Below, piece by piece: positions 1 through 7,986 of a stretch of 64,000 bases of DNA (position 1 is the stretch's first letter; the number at the start of each line of letters is the position of its first letter). Where the stretch lies: assembly GCA_015231755.1 (NCBI GenBank), contig JADGAZ010000003.1:1-64000 (forward strand), read 5' to 3'. Made by a program: the position numbers and the translations under genes. Source of the stretch: Magnetococcales bacterium (GTDB taxonomy: Bacteria; Pseudomonadota; Magnetococcia; Magnetococcales; Magnetaquicoccaceae). The notes below the pieces were generated by a model. The model did not search any database, was not told where the DNA came from, and worked only from the letters and a program-made list of their open reading frames with translations.

Positions 1-2
1 TT

Positions 3-185
3 TTCCTGGTGATGAACCTGAACCTGCTGGTCAGGTTCTTTTTTGCCCTGAATCGGCCATCACTCAGCGTGGTTTTTGCCAGCCTGCTGCCTCGGATGGT
101 CGCCTGGCAAGCTTTGCTGCAAGAAATGACGGATCGGCGACGGCTACCACAGGGTAAACCCATGATCGCGGTGGGGGCTTTTTGA
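3..185 (+). CDS. C-terminal end of an unidentified protein (cut by window start)
   Basis: An open frame enters from the left edge and stops with TGA at 183-185, giving about 60 residues. They begin with a hydrophobic stretch (FLVMNLNLLVRFFFAL) and end in a basic segment finishing in IAVGAF. The composition fits the C-terminal membrane segment and cytoplasmic tail of a larger protein, for instance a membrane-anchored glycosyltransferase, but no diagnostic motif is left. GC content is like the rest of the chromosome and unlike the AT-rich gene that follows. The start lies outside the window. Confidence 0.4.
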   Translation, partial: FLVMNLNLLVRFFFALNRPSLSVVFASLLPRMVAWQALLQEMTDRRRLPQGKPMIAVGAF

Positions 186-417
186 GGAGGCCCTAAATAT
201 AACTTTGATATTAAATAGCACAATAGCACGTGCCCATCAACAGGCCGTGACAGATAAAGAGGGGGGGGATTCTGCTACCAGATATGATCGTAACCAATTA
301 AATTTCAGAGTATTTTTTATGCTGGTTGCTTTGTCATTCTGGATTGTTTGAATGTCAACTCCGCCTAACAATATGGTCAGCATCTTCCATAACCAAACCT
401 AAAAAGAACTTGGAATT
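186..417. other. AT-rich intergenic stretch
   Basis: This stretch separates the cut gene from the AT-rich gene starting at 418. A run of eight G (about 260-268) lies in it. I see no clear promoter, hairpin terminator or small gene. The fall in GC content begins here. Confidence 0.4.
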
Positions 418-969
418 ATGCCTAAAAAATTAACAACATACATAAAATCATTGTTATATATTATATTTTTATGCTATATGCTAAAGCAAATCGCGAACAA
501 ATTTGACATTTATCTAACAAATAACATTATAAACAATGCAATTGAACTATTAATTTTTATAATTATTTTACTACCATTCTCGATAAAATTAATCCGTAAG
601 AAGATAATATTTATAATCTATATAGCAATATTGCTAATATGTTTGCCATTTATTATATTTGGTGAATTAATGGTACATGGAGATCTAAACAATGGCTGGC
701 GACTTGTTTATCGTAAACCATTTAACAATGAGAAATTTCTTGGCATCTTCCGTACCCCAGATCTGGGTGCTTTGGGTGGGGATTCTTTGGCTGCAGCAAT
801 GGTAACCCCCTTACTTCCAGGCGTTGTGCATCGATCAGTCATTTCAACAAATCTGCGTAACGAATCACAAAGTGTCGGAAATGAGCCCTTGCAAGTGATC
901 TGGCAAAACAATCTTTGGTCAGTTCCAAGTTTAAAAGAATTGTATGATTTGCCTGTGCTTGACTATTAA
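418..969 (+). CDS. AT-rich hypothetical membrane protein
   Basis: A 183-residue protein I do not recognise. Residues 1-90 are strongly hydrophobic with two to three probable membrane spans (around 7-25, 40-58 and 64-84). The remaining 95 residues are soluble, with a Gly/Ala-rich patch and no Cys or His motif. The membrane half is coded by very AT-rich DNA while the soluble half has near-normal GC, so the gene may be composite or recently acquired. No convincing ribosome site precedes the ATG at 418, although AAGAACTTGGA lies just upstream. It stands alone between non-coding stretches. Confidence 0.5.
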   Translation: MPKKLTTYIKSLLYIIFLCYMLKQIANKFDIYLTNNIINNAIELLIFIIILLPFSIKLIRKKIIFIIYIAILLICLPFIIFGELMVHGDLNNGWRLVYRKPFNNEKFLGIFRTPDLGALGGDSLAAAMVTPLLPGVVHRSVISTNLRNESQSVGNEPLQVIWQNNLWSVPSLKELYDLPVLDY

Positions 970-1027
970 GCAAATCAATCCATTCTATTGAATCGGAACA
1001 TAAAATTAAAATAATCGAAATCCACCC

Positions 1028-1060
1028 AAAAAACCCATCCGCACAAAAATCAGGATGGGT
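1028..1060 (-). terminator. Rho-independent terminator, minus strand
   Basis: ACCCATCC (1033-1040) pairs with GGATGGGT (1053-1060). Read on the minus strand the stem is followed by a run of six T (1028-1033). It would end a minus-strand transcript, most simply that of the FkbM methyltransferase gene 400 bases upstream. Confidence 0.6.
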
Positions 1061-1465
1061 ACAGGCGCGATCCGCGGGGTGAGCGAGACCTCACGAATCG
1101 CGCCACATTGGACAAAGGATCCCGAACGTGCCCCGGGGATGTGGGGTCAGGGATTCGTCCAAACGGCGCATGGCAACCGGACGACCGGACTGATGAAGCG
1201 GGCCAGGGCAAAGCCGTATTCCGCATTCATGCCTGAATACCGTACCAACGAACCCTTGCAAGATCTGTGCTGAAAACGATCTTTCCGGACCGAACAGACT
1301 GATGTTTGATTTTCTTTGGGAATACGACCAAGGCATGGCACCCTCCCCGGCATTTCTTTCCCGGATGGTTGCCGCCGCGGCCAGACCGTTGACAAACCAT
1401 CCCGTCAGGGAACAAAACCGGTCCCCCAGGGGGCAAAAACGCTCCGCCGCCACGCATGTCAGGAG
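1061..1465. other. Stretch without a supportable gene
   Basis: Several overlapping short open frames occur on both strands, but none has a ribosome site, a sensible composition or a motif I recognise. GC is normal. Because a minus-strand terminator lies at its left end and a minus-strand gene at its right, it may be a long 3' untranslated region or a decayed gene. Confidence 0.35.
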
Positions 1466-2443
1466 TCACCCGTTCTGGCGTTGGGCAGTAAGAATGAAAA
1501 TGGGTTTACGCCCTTCTTGCACCTGATGTTCCAACTCCCCCGGAGACTTGCTGCACACCACCGCGTAGCCTTGATGGCGCAACCGTTCGACGATGGCGGC
1601 GGAACGCCCCAGACATTCCCGGTTAAAAATATGCACCTCCATGGCATACCGATCGGCCCGCGACAACGTGGTGTCGGTGGCGCCTTCAAACAGGTCGTAC
1701 TCCCCCCCTTCGATATCACACTTCACAAAGTCGGCGCGTTGCGCTCCGGCCTTGTGGTAGAGGTCTTCCAGGGAAATGGTGGGCACTTTCTCGATGGTGT
1801 TGGATTGTTCCGCTGCGTCCAGCAAAGCGGTGATGCTGGAATTGCAACCGGTCTTGTTCGGATCCGTGTAGATCTCCAGAATCTCTCCACTCTTCTTGCC
1901 GACAGCCAGCTTGTAGGCGTCATCCAACGGGTGGCCATTCAAGGAAAGATTGGCACAAAGCTGACGATAATTGCCCTCCACCGGTTCCACCGAGATCACC
2001 CGCCGCGCCTTGCGCCACATCATGGTGGAAAGCACCCCGCAATTAGCCCCGATATCGAACACGATTTCCAGGGTATCCGGCATGGCGGCAATCTCATAAC
2101 CATCCTGGATGACGATTTCGTCAAACACCAAAAAGTCCTGGGAGGTAGGACGCAGCTTGAAGGTGCCGAAAGAAGGATGACTCAACCGCAGATGTCCATC
2201 CGAATCGATGTGGGACACGACTCCCATCCCGACCCCTTCCCCGCACAACCAGTCCCACAAGGTATCGTTGCGGCAATCACGCCGGGCAAAGGTGGCCATC
2301 CCCCCATCCTTGCCTTGCAACACAAAAGGATTGGCCTGCACAAAACACAGCTTCACATGGGCGGTGACCGGATCCTTGAACAGATGACCAGCCAACTGAA
2401 GCCGTCGCCGATCAAAAAGCAAGGGGATTCTCGCAGGTTTCAT
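1466..2443 (-). CDS. FkbM family SAM-dependent methyltransferase
   Basis: A 325-residue protein with an FkbM-type methyltransferase core. The SAM-binding motif I (VFDIGANCGVLS) lies near residue 130, followed by the acidic end of strand 2 (ISVEPVEGN). FVKCDIEGGEYDLFEG near residue 240 is the family's typical DIEG signature. These enzymes O-methylate sugars or polyketides; the substrate cannot be told here, though surface polysaccharide is common. I chose the ATG at 2443 (MKPARIPLL) over an upstream in-frame start at 2470 because the extra residues look non-coding. The first 110 residues before the core are not assigned. A terminator candidate lies at 1028-1060. Confidence 0.8.
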   Translation of the reverse strand: MKPARIPLLFDRRRLQLAGHLFKDPVTAHVKLCFVQANPFVLQGKDGGMATFARRDCRNDTLWDWLCGEGVGMGVVSHIDSDGHLRLSHPSFGTFKLRPTSQDFLVFDEIVIQDGYEIAAMPDTLEIVFDIGANCGVLSTMMWRKARRVISVEPVEGNYRQLCANLSLNGHPLDDAYKLAVGKKSGEILEIYTDPNKTGCNSSITALLDAAEQSNTIEKVPTISLEDLYHKAGAQRADFVKCDIEGGEYDLFEGATDTTLSRADRYAMEVHIFNRECLGRSAAIVERLRHQGYAVVCSKSPGELEHQVQEGRKPIFILTAQRQNG

Positions 2444-2462
2444 GATGAAGCCTCTCCAAGGA

Positions 2463-2965
2463 TCAGACACCCATCAACACAATGTGCAATGGGCCCATGA
2501 TGGCAAAAAAAACAAGGCCATGAAAAGATGACTTCCATGGCCCACATGAGCCGATTCCGCTCACGTTTAATGATACCAAGACCAGCATGGGCAGGCAATG
2601 CCTGACGGTTTTCCCCGCTTGAACCGCAGGTTCCTCCTTCGTCTCCACAATGAGGCCGTTCCGTACTCTTCAATTGTACTTGGTCAGCCTTGACACCGCA
2701 TTGGACGAGAAACGCCTTCCACCGCTCCTTGAGACGTTGGGTCGTACCAGGATCTGCCTTGCCCCAGATGACCGGGAAAATTTCCGCTGCCACACCATCC
2801 AGATGGGGTTTGACAGCGTAGTTCAAATTATCCTCAAGATCACTCACGATTATTAATATTTTTGATGCTTTCCCGAACTGACTCCGCCAAGTTTCGCTAT
2901 CCGCTCCAGAGGCTACCGAGTGGAAGTCGAAACGATATCGGCTATCTATTGAAATATTTGACTTC
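2463..2965 (-). pseudogene. Disrupted gene remnant, possibly VWA-like domain
   Basis: On the minus strand a protein-like segment (about 2680-2965) contains SKILIIVSDLEDNL and IFPVIWGKADPG, which resembles the C-terminal half of a von Willebrand A-type fold. It has no start codon of its own: it runs backwards into the tRNA-Glu terminator. Downstream the reading frame loses protein character, while another minus frame (2463-2648, GTG start) continues with a hydrophobic segment that looks coding. This fits a truncated and frameshifted gene left next to a tRNA. The family assignment is a guess by eye. Confidence 0.4.
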
Positions 2966-2972
2966 TCAAGCA

Positions 2973-2999
2973 CAAAAAAAACCGCCCGAGTGGGCGGTC
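2973..2999 (-). terminator. Rho-independent terminator of tRNA-Glu
   Basis: CCGCCC-GAGT-GGGCGG (2982-2998) forms a tight GC stem. On the minus strand it is followed by eight T. It lies 30 bases past the 3' end of the tRNA. Confidence 0.85.
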
Positions 3000-3030
3000 T
3001 GGAAGCGAAAAAAATCTGGTAAGAATGAAA

Positions 3031-3106
3031 TGGCGTCCCCAACGGGAGTCGAACCCGTGTTACCGGCGTGAGAGGCCAGCGTCCTAGGCCACTAGACGAT
3101 GGGGAC
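3031..3106 (-). tRNA. tRNA-Glu (anticodon CTC)
   Basis: A complete 76-base cloverleaf on the minus strand. The acceptor stem GTCCCCA pairs with TGGGGAC and the encoded CCA end lies at 3031-3033. The anticodon stem CTGGC/GCCGG encloses the loop CTCTCAC, giving anticodon CTC, which reads GAG. The T-arm GGGTTCGACTCCC is canonical. The overall sequence is close to bacterial tRNA-Glu genes, which more often carry TTC; a CTC gene is a second isoacceptor used in GC-rich genomes. A promoter and terminator flank it. Confidence 0.95.
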
Positions 3107-3128
3107 CCGAGCACTTAAGCTGGGCACT

Positions 3129-3157
3129 CTTTTACCCGTTGCCGGAGCCGGGAGCAA
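3129..3157 (-). promoter_or_regulatory. Candidate sigma-70 promoter of tRNA-Glu
   Basis: On the minus strand TTGCTC (3152-3157) and TAAAAG (3129-3134) are separated by 17 bases. The predicted start would fall about 15 bases before the mature tRNA 5' end at 3106, a normal leader length. Confidence 0.45.
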
Positions 3158-3202
3158 GGCTTTTTTTGTGCGGGGCGCCGCATTTTTTCCAAGCGGCACT
3201 TT

Positions 3203-3598
3203 TCAAGAAGCCTGCATGATGGGAATGACACTGGCCTTGCGGCGTTTTCCCGCCACCCGCAACGCCTCCAGGTAGTCCGCCCAGATGGCCTCCTGGTTGG
3301 CGCCCAGCTCGAACAGGGTCTCCCAGGCGTAAAGCCCGCTGTCGTGTCCGTCGCTGAAGGCGATCTTGATGGCGTAATGGCCCACCGGCACGATGGAGGT
3401 GATGGTGACATCCTGCATGCCATCCACCAGTTGCGCCTCCTCGGGGGTATGACCAGCGCATTTGGCGCAGGGACAACGCACCCGCAGATACTCCATGGTG
3501 TAACGAAACTGCTCACCGGTATCCCAGGCGATCTCCACCACGCGCTCGGCACGCTTTTGACGAATTTCCGTGGGAATGTGCTGGCTGCCGTAAGACAT
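3203..3598 (-). CDS. DUF971 (GBBH-like N-terminal) domain protein
   Basis: A 131-residue single-domain protein of the DUF971/gamma-butyrobetaine hydroxylase-like N-terminal family. It shows the conserved RCPCAKC cysteine cluster, which can bind zinc or an iron-sulfur centre, and the typical SDGHDSGLYAWETL segment. Family members are often linked to iron-sulfur cluster protein assembly, but no reaction is proven. The ATG at 3598 is preceded by AAGGAG at ideal distance, so the longer frame to 3625 is not used. It begins 23 bases after the nagZ stop, so the two are probably cotranscribed. Confidence 0.85.
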   Translation of the reverse strand: MSYGSQHIPTEIRQKRAERVVEIAWDTGEQFRYTMEYLRVRCPCAKCAGHTPEEAQLVDGMQDVTITSIVPVGHYAIKIAFSDGHDSGLYAWETLFELGANQEAIWADYLEALRVAGKRRKASVIPIMQAS

Positions 3599-3621
3599 GA
3601 TTCTGGCTCCTTCTTGCATTT

Positions 3622-4710
3622 TCAAGTCGTGGATTGGGTGGGATCATCGGCAAACACCTCTTCGGCGACCGACTCCACCTGCTGACGTCTTTTCCGATAA
3701 CCGGGATCCTTGAGCAGACGCCGGATCGATTCGGGCTGCATCCGGTAAGGGGCGAGGATATGCCGCACCCGCCGTCGGGAGGCTTCGGTTTCGCTGGCGT
3801 CCATGGATTTCATGGCCCGCGAGATCCCTTCGATCACCGCCTCGTTGTCCTCCATGCGCCCCGTGCAACACAGCAACAGATCACAACCCGCCATCATCGC
3901 CAGTCGCGCCCGTTCTTCCATGGTGCCTTGCAGCGCCCCCATTTCCAAGGCGTCCGAAACGATGACACCCGAATAGTTCCATTTTTGACGCAACAGCTTG
4001 TGTAACAGGGTACGCGACCAGGTGGCCGGCACGCCGTCATCCACCCGGGACAAGGCCAGATGAGCGGTCATGATCCCCGGCAAATAACCCAGCATGGCGC
4101 GAAACGGGTTCAATTCCCACTTTCCCATGGCCTTGAGACTCTTGTCCAACACCGGCAACGCACGATGGGAATCGGCACGCGCTGCACCATGGCCCGGAAA
4201 ATGCTTGCCAATCGGCATGACACCGGTTTGACGGAATCCGTGCAACCAGGAGGTGGCATTCAGGATCACCTCGGAAAAGTGGGAGCCAAAAGCCCGCTCC
4301 CCGATCACCGGATCCGCTCCCTCCTCGCGAATGTCCAGGACCGGCGCGCAGTTGACCCCGATCCCCAGGGCGCGCAACTCCTCGCCGCACAACCTGCCGG
4401 CGGTGAACAACAACCGTTCGGCGCGTATCGGATCCTTGCGGGCCAACAACGCGAACTGATAGGGACTGGGATATCGGGCCAAAGGATCACGCAGACGCTG
4501 CACCCGCCCACCTTCCTGATCAATCCAGATGGTCGGCGCAGCCGATGTTTCGCCAATGGCCTTGATGAGCGCGGAAGTTTGTTTTAAACAATTGATATTA
4601 CGACCAAAAAGAATCACCCCGGAAGGTCGGACCCGATTCAAAAAGGCCACTTCGGCCTCCGAGAGTTCCGGACCCTGAATTGCGATAATAAGGTGGATTT
4701 GCGGTTTCAT
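3622..4710 (-). CDS. nagZ: Beta-N-acetylhexosaminidase NagZ
   Basis: Glycoside hydrolase family 3 enzyme that removes N-acetylglucosamine from anhydro-muropeptides during cytoplasmic cell-wall recycling. The 362 residues carry the family signature KHFPGHGAARADSH, which contains the catalytic His/Asp dyad, and the nucleophile region VSDALEMGA. IDQEGGRVQRL is the usual substrate-binding loop. Length is normal for NagZ. The start is uncertain between ATG 4710 (MKPQIHLII, chosen because the fold begins there) and ATG 4737. It is divergent from the VanZ-like gene and cotranscribed with the DUF971 gene. Confidence 0.9.
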   Translation of the reverse strand: MKPQIHLIIAIQGPELSEAEVAFLNRVRPSGVILFGRNINCLKQTSALIKAIGETSAAPTIWIDQEGGRVQRLRDPLARYPSPYQFALLARKDPIRAERLLFTAGRLCGEELRALGIGVNCAPVLDIREEGADPVIGERAFGSHFSEVILNATSWLHGFRQTGVMPIGKHFPGHGAARADSHRALPVLDKSLKAMGKWELNPFRAMLGYLPGIMTAHLALSRVDDGVPATWSRTLLHKLLRQKWNYSGVIVSDALEMGALQGTMEERARLAMMAGCDLLLCCTGRMEDNEAVIEGISRAMKSMDASETEASRRRVRHILAPYRMQPESIRRLLKDPGYRKRRQQVESVAEEVFADDPTQSTT

Positions 4711-4715
4711 TCTGC

Positions 4716-4721
4716 TATAAT
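4716..4721 (+). promoter_or_regulatory. Consensus -10 box upstream of the VanZ-like gene
   Basis: A perfect TATAAT lies 34 bases before the ATG at 4755. No good -35 box is seen 16-18 bases upstream. The box lies just upstream of the nagZ start in the divergent gap. Confidence 0.35.
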
Positions 4722-4754
4722 CCTGTTTCCGCCTCATCGGGGGAGCTTTGGAGA

Positions 4755-5246
4755 ATGGTGGTGAATTCCATCAACACTAGGATATGGTCTGCAAAAATGC
4801 AACGCGAACCGATCGACACAGCGGGGATTCCCGCCCACTGGAAAAAAAAGGGTCTCCATGCTGTTCTGTTGCTGGGTTACTCATTTTTGATCTATCTGCT
4901 TTCATCCATGGTTGGACAAAACAGTCAGCCCCTCTTTGAAAACCAGGACAAGATCGAACACATTCTCGCTTACGGCTTCATGGCCTACATCGCCTGGAGT
5001 ACCTTGCGTCAATGGACCTTGTTGCGGCATTGCTGGCTGTGGGCCTGGGTCTATGCCGTGGCCTATGGCATGACCGACGAATGGCATCAACTCTTCGTGC
5101 CGGGTCGCTATGCGGATTTTTGGGATCTGGTGGCCGACGCCGTGGGCGCGGCACTGGCCATCGCCATCCTGGAACTCTACCGCGCCAGACCGGAATCCCG
5201 TGTCTGGATGATCCTGCCACGCTTCTCCCGTTTTTCCCTGCCTTAA
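4755..5246 (+). CDS. VanZ family membrane protein
   Basis: A 163-residue protein with the VanZ-like fold. Four hydrophobic segments are seen, around 35-50, 70-85, 92-107 and 125-140. The conserved acidic/His signatures DKIEHILAYG, MTDEWHQLFVPGR and ADFWDLVADAVGA are all present. VanZ-like proteins modify envelope behaviour (teicoplanin tolerance in the founding case), but most chromosomal members have no known reaction. The exact start is unclear: GGAG lies too close to ATG 4755 and better fits GTG codons at 4758 or 4761; ATG 4797 is also possible. It converges with the molybdopterin enzyme gene, and a weak hairpin (5241-5268) lies between them. Confidence 0.8.
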   Translation: MVVNSINTRIWSAKMQREPIDTAGIPAHWKKKGLHAVLLLGYSFLIYLLSSMVGQNSQPLFENQDKIEHILAYGFMAYIAWSTLRQWTLLRHCWLWAWVYAVAYGMTDEWHQLFVPGRYADFWDLVADAVGAALAIAILELYRARPESRVWMILPRFSRFSLP

Positions 5247-5271
5247 GACCATCCATCGGTCTTTAAGCAGG

Positions 5272-7293
5272 TCACGACAGACGCACCACCTCCACCCGGT
5301 TGTCATGCAAAGCCGGCCCCCCATCCGGGGCCGTGGGGCAGGCATGGGAAAGAGCATTCAACCCGATTCCCTCGGCAAACGCCCCCGCAGGCTGATTGGA
5401 CTCGCACAAAGTCATCCCCACCCCCACATCTCCGGTCACCCGGGCCACCATGGTCAATTGACCCACGCCGTTGAACACCGCCACCCGATCCCCCTCGACG
5501 ATTCCCCTTTTTTGAGCATCTTCCGGATGGATCCATAACCGTGGGGGGCGTTTGTCCGCATCCAAGGTGCCGGTGAAGGTGGTATTGAGTACCTCCAGCG
5601 CCGGAGGCGTCATGAAATCCAGAGGATAAGCGGTGGCTTCCGCCGGATCGTCGCGACGATTGACCGCCCAGTGATCGGGAAAAGCCGGCATCCGGGAATG
5701 CGACCAGCCGGGACGAAAATGAAACCGGCCATCGGGCTGGGGAAATCCCTCCACAAAGTGACGCGCCTCCCAGGCGGGAGCGCAATCCAGCCAGGGTTTT
5801 TCCCACTGTTCCAGGGGGGGAAGTCCGGATTCTTTCAGCACCACGCCAATCGTCTCCGCCACCCCCAGCCGGAACGGCTCATCGTCGAATCCCAGACGAC
5901 GGGCCAAAGCGTTGACCAGATCGTGATTGCACAGCGCCTGCCCACGCGGCGGCAGCACAGGCTTGGCGTGTTGCAGCGTGTATTGTCCGTAGGCCTTGTA
6001 GAGATCCTCGTGTTCCAAAAAGGTGGTGGCGGGCAGCAGCACATCGGCGAAACGGGCGGTATCGGTCATCACCTGTTCGTGGACCACGGTGAACAGATCC
6101 TCCCGGGCCAGACCGGCGTAGACCCGTTGCAAATCCGGACAACTGCCCGCCGGATTGGCATGGGAGACCAGCAGGGCCAACACCGGCGGCGTGAGGGTCG
6201 GATCGGTCAGCACCTCCCCCAGACGGCTCATGTCCAGCACACGGGGGGTATGTTCCGGGGAACGGGGAGGAGGCAGCGGCTGCGGGGAGAGATTGAACGC
6301 CCCACCGGTGGCGAACAAGGCGCCGCCTCCGGTGTGTCTCCAGGCACCGGTCACGGCGGGCAGACAAGAGACCGCGTGAATGTTGACCGCGCCATTGTTC
6401 TGCCGGCTCATTCCCAGACCGATGCGGATAAAAGGAGCCCGCGCCCGCCCATACATCCGGGCGAACTCCCGGATCAACCCCGGATCCAATCCGGTGATGG
6501 GCGCGGCCCACTCCGGGGAACGGAGCGCCAGATGATCCTCCAGGGCCGAATCGAAGTCGGTATGGCGTTGCAGATAGTCCCGATCCGCCAACCCTTCCTC
6601 CAGCAACACCTGCATCACCGCCACAGCCAAAGCGCCATCCGTGCCGGGCCTCAAGGCCAGATGCAAATCCGCCAGACGGGCGGTCTGGTTGCGGTAGGGA
6701 TCCACCACCACCAGTCGCGCTCCCTGACGCCGCGCCTGTTTGATGTGGCTCATGAGGGAAATGTGGGTGGCCGCGGCGTTGATGCCCCACAGAATGGGCA
6801 GATCGCTTGCGGCCATTTCCGTCGGATCCGGCCCCAGGGCCAGTCCCACTCCGGCGCGCCACCCCGCCCAGCCAATGGCATAACAGATATTGCCATCCAG
6901 CCCGGAGAAACCGGCCCGGGTGGTCAAACGGGCATAGGCGCGCCGCTGGATCACCCCCATGGTGCCCCCGTAGGAAAACGGCAACACCGCCTCCGGCCCC
7001 GGATTGTCCATGATGGACAGCAACCGCTCCCCGATCCGGTCCAGCGCCTCGTCCCAGGAGATTTTCTTGAAATCCGCCACCCCCTTGGGGCCCACCCGCA
7101 GCATGGGATCCAGAATGCGCGGTCCGTCCTGAATGGCCTGATAACGGCTCACCTTGCCACAGATCACCCCGCGGGTCAGGGGATGATCCGGATGGCCATC
7201 AATGGCTTGCAGGCGTCCCTGGTCGATGGTGACCTTCAAGGCGCAGGTGCCGGGACAGTCCAGGGGACAGACACTGTCGAAAGTCTTGGACAT
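5272..7293 (-). CDS. Molybdopterin-dependent oxidoreductase (DMSO reductase superfamily)
   Basis: A 673-residue catalytic subunit that binds bis-MGD molybdenum cofactor and one 4Fe-4S cluster. The cluster ligands are C9, C13, C17 and C45. The cofactor-binding body follows, and the C-terminal MGD-binding barrel (residues 540-670) includes LWIHPEDAQKRGI. There is no twin-arginine signal, so it is probably cytoplasmic. No electron-transfer subunit lies beside it, as is common for this single-subunit subfamily, whose substrates are unknown. The start is set by AAGGAG six bases before ATG 7293; the longer frame reaching 8322 is antisense to nth and is not coding. It is divergent from nth by 45 bases. 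Confidence 0.85.
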   Translation of the reverse strand: MSKTFDSVCPLDCPGTCALKVTIDQGRLQAIDGHPDHPLTRGVICGKVSRYQAIQDGPRILDPMLRVGPKGVADFKKISWDEALDRIGERLLSIMDNPGPEAVLPFSYGGTMGVIQRRAYARLTTRAGFSGLDGNICYAIGWAGWRAGVGLALGPDPTEMAASDLPILWGINAAATHISLMSHIKQARRQGARLVVVDPYRNQTARLADLHLALRPGTDGALAVAVMQVLLEEGLADRDYLQRHTDFDSALEDHLALRSPEWAAPITGLDPGLIREFARMYGRARAPFIRIGLGMSRQNNGAVNIHAVSCLPAVTGAWRHTGGGALFATGGAFNLSPQPLPPPRSPEHTPRVLDMSRLGEVLTDPTLTPPVLALLVSHANPAGSCPDLQRVYAGLAREDLFTVVHEQVMTDTARFADVLLPATTFLEHEDLYKAYGQYTLQHAKPVLPPRGQALCNHDLVNALARRLGFDDEPFRLGVAETIGVVLKESGLPPLEQWEKPWLDCAPAWEARHFVEGFPQPDGRFHFRPGWSHSRMPAFPDHWAVNRRDDPAEATAYPLDFMTPPALEVLNTTFTGTLDADKRPPRLWIHPEDAQKRGIVEGDRVAVFNGVGQLTMVARVTGDVGVGMTLCESNQPAGAFAEGIGLNALSHACPTAPDGGPALHDNRVEVVRLS

Positions 7294-7338
7294 GGAACTC
7301 CTTTGCCTATCGGGGGCGGTTGGTGGATAATCCGCAGG

Positions 7339-7971
7339 ATGGAAAACGCACACATTATCGCACTGTTTAACGCCTTCAGGGAAGCGGATCCGCATCCCAA
7401 AGGCGCGCTTTGGTTCCGGACCCCCTATGAACTGCTGGTGGCCGTGGTGCTGTCCGCCCAGTCCACGGACGTGGGGGTGAACCGGGTCACGCCGGGTCTG
7501 TTCGCCCTGGCCGCCGATCCGGAGGCCATGGTCCGACTCGGAGAAGACGCCATCCGCGCCCAGATCCGTTCCCTGGGACTGTTCAACACCAAGGCCAAAA
7601 ACATTCACGCCTTGAGCCGCATCCTGGTGGAGCGTCATCACGGTCAGGTGCCGGAAAACCGGGAGTCCCTGGAAGCCCTGCCCGGCGTGGGACGCAAAAG
7701 CGCCAATGTGGTGTTGAACATCGCCTTTGGTCACCCCACCCTGGCGGTGGATACCCATGTGTTCCGGGTATCCCATCGTCTGGGGCTGGCGGACGGCAAA
7801 ACCCCGGAGGCGGTGGAACGACAGCTTTTGGCCTGCATTCCCGAGACTTTTCTTCTGCATGCCCACCATTGGTTGATCCTGCATGGCCGCCACGTCTGCA
7901 TGGCCCGCAAACCCGCTTGTGCGCGTTGTCTGATACGGTCGTGGTGCCCACTGGGCGCACATGATCATTGA
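7339..7971 (+). CDS. nth: Endonuclease III
   Basis: A 210-residue bifunctional DNA glycosylase and AP lyase that removes oxidised pyrimidines in base-excision repair. The helix-hairpin-helix LPGVGRKSANVVLN carries the catalytic lysine, and the catalytic aspartate lies in VDTHVFRVSHRL. The C-terminal 4Fe-4S loop has the exact C-x6-C-x2-C-x5-C spacing (CMARKPACARCLIRSWC). Length matches Escherichia coli Nth. The only sensible start is ATG 7339; ribosome-site support is weak (CGCAGG directly before it). Its stop is 15 bases before the SNF2 gene, so the two may be transcribed together. Confidence 0.95.
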   Translation: MENAHIIALFNAFREADPHPKGALWFRTPYELLVAVVLSAQSTDVGVNRVTPGLFALAADPEAMVRLGEDAIRAQIRSLGLFNTKAKNIHALSRILVERHHGQVPENRESLEALPGVGRKSANVVLNIAFGHPTLAVDTHVFRVSHRLGLADGKTPEAVERQLLACIPETFLLHAHHWLILHGRHVCMARKPACARCLIRSWCPLGAHDH

Positions 7972-7986
7972 TTTGGAAGGGATGTC

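Noticed and set aside
3166..3188. GC hairpin followed by T6, plus-strand terminator look
   Set aside because: No plus-strand gene ends upstream of it; it lies between minus-strand genes and has only a five-base stem.
5671..7338. Long plus-strand frame extending upstream of nth
   Set aside because: It is antisense to the molybdopterin enzyme; nth starts at 7339 where the conserved protein begins.
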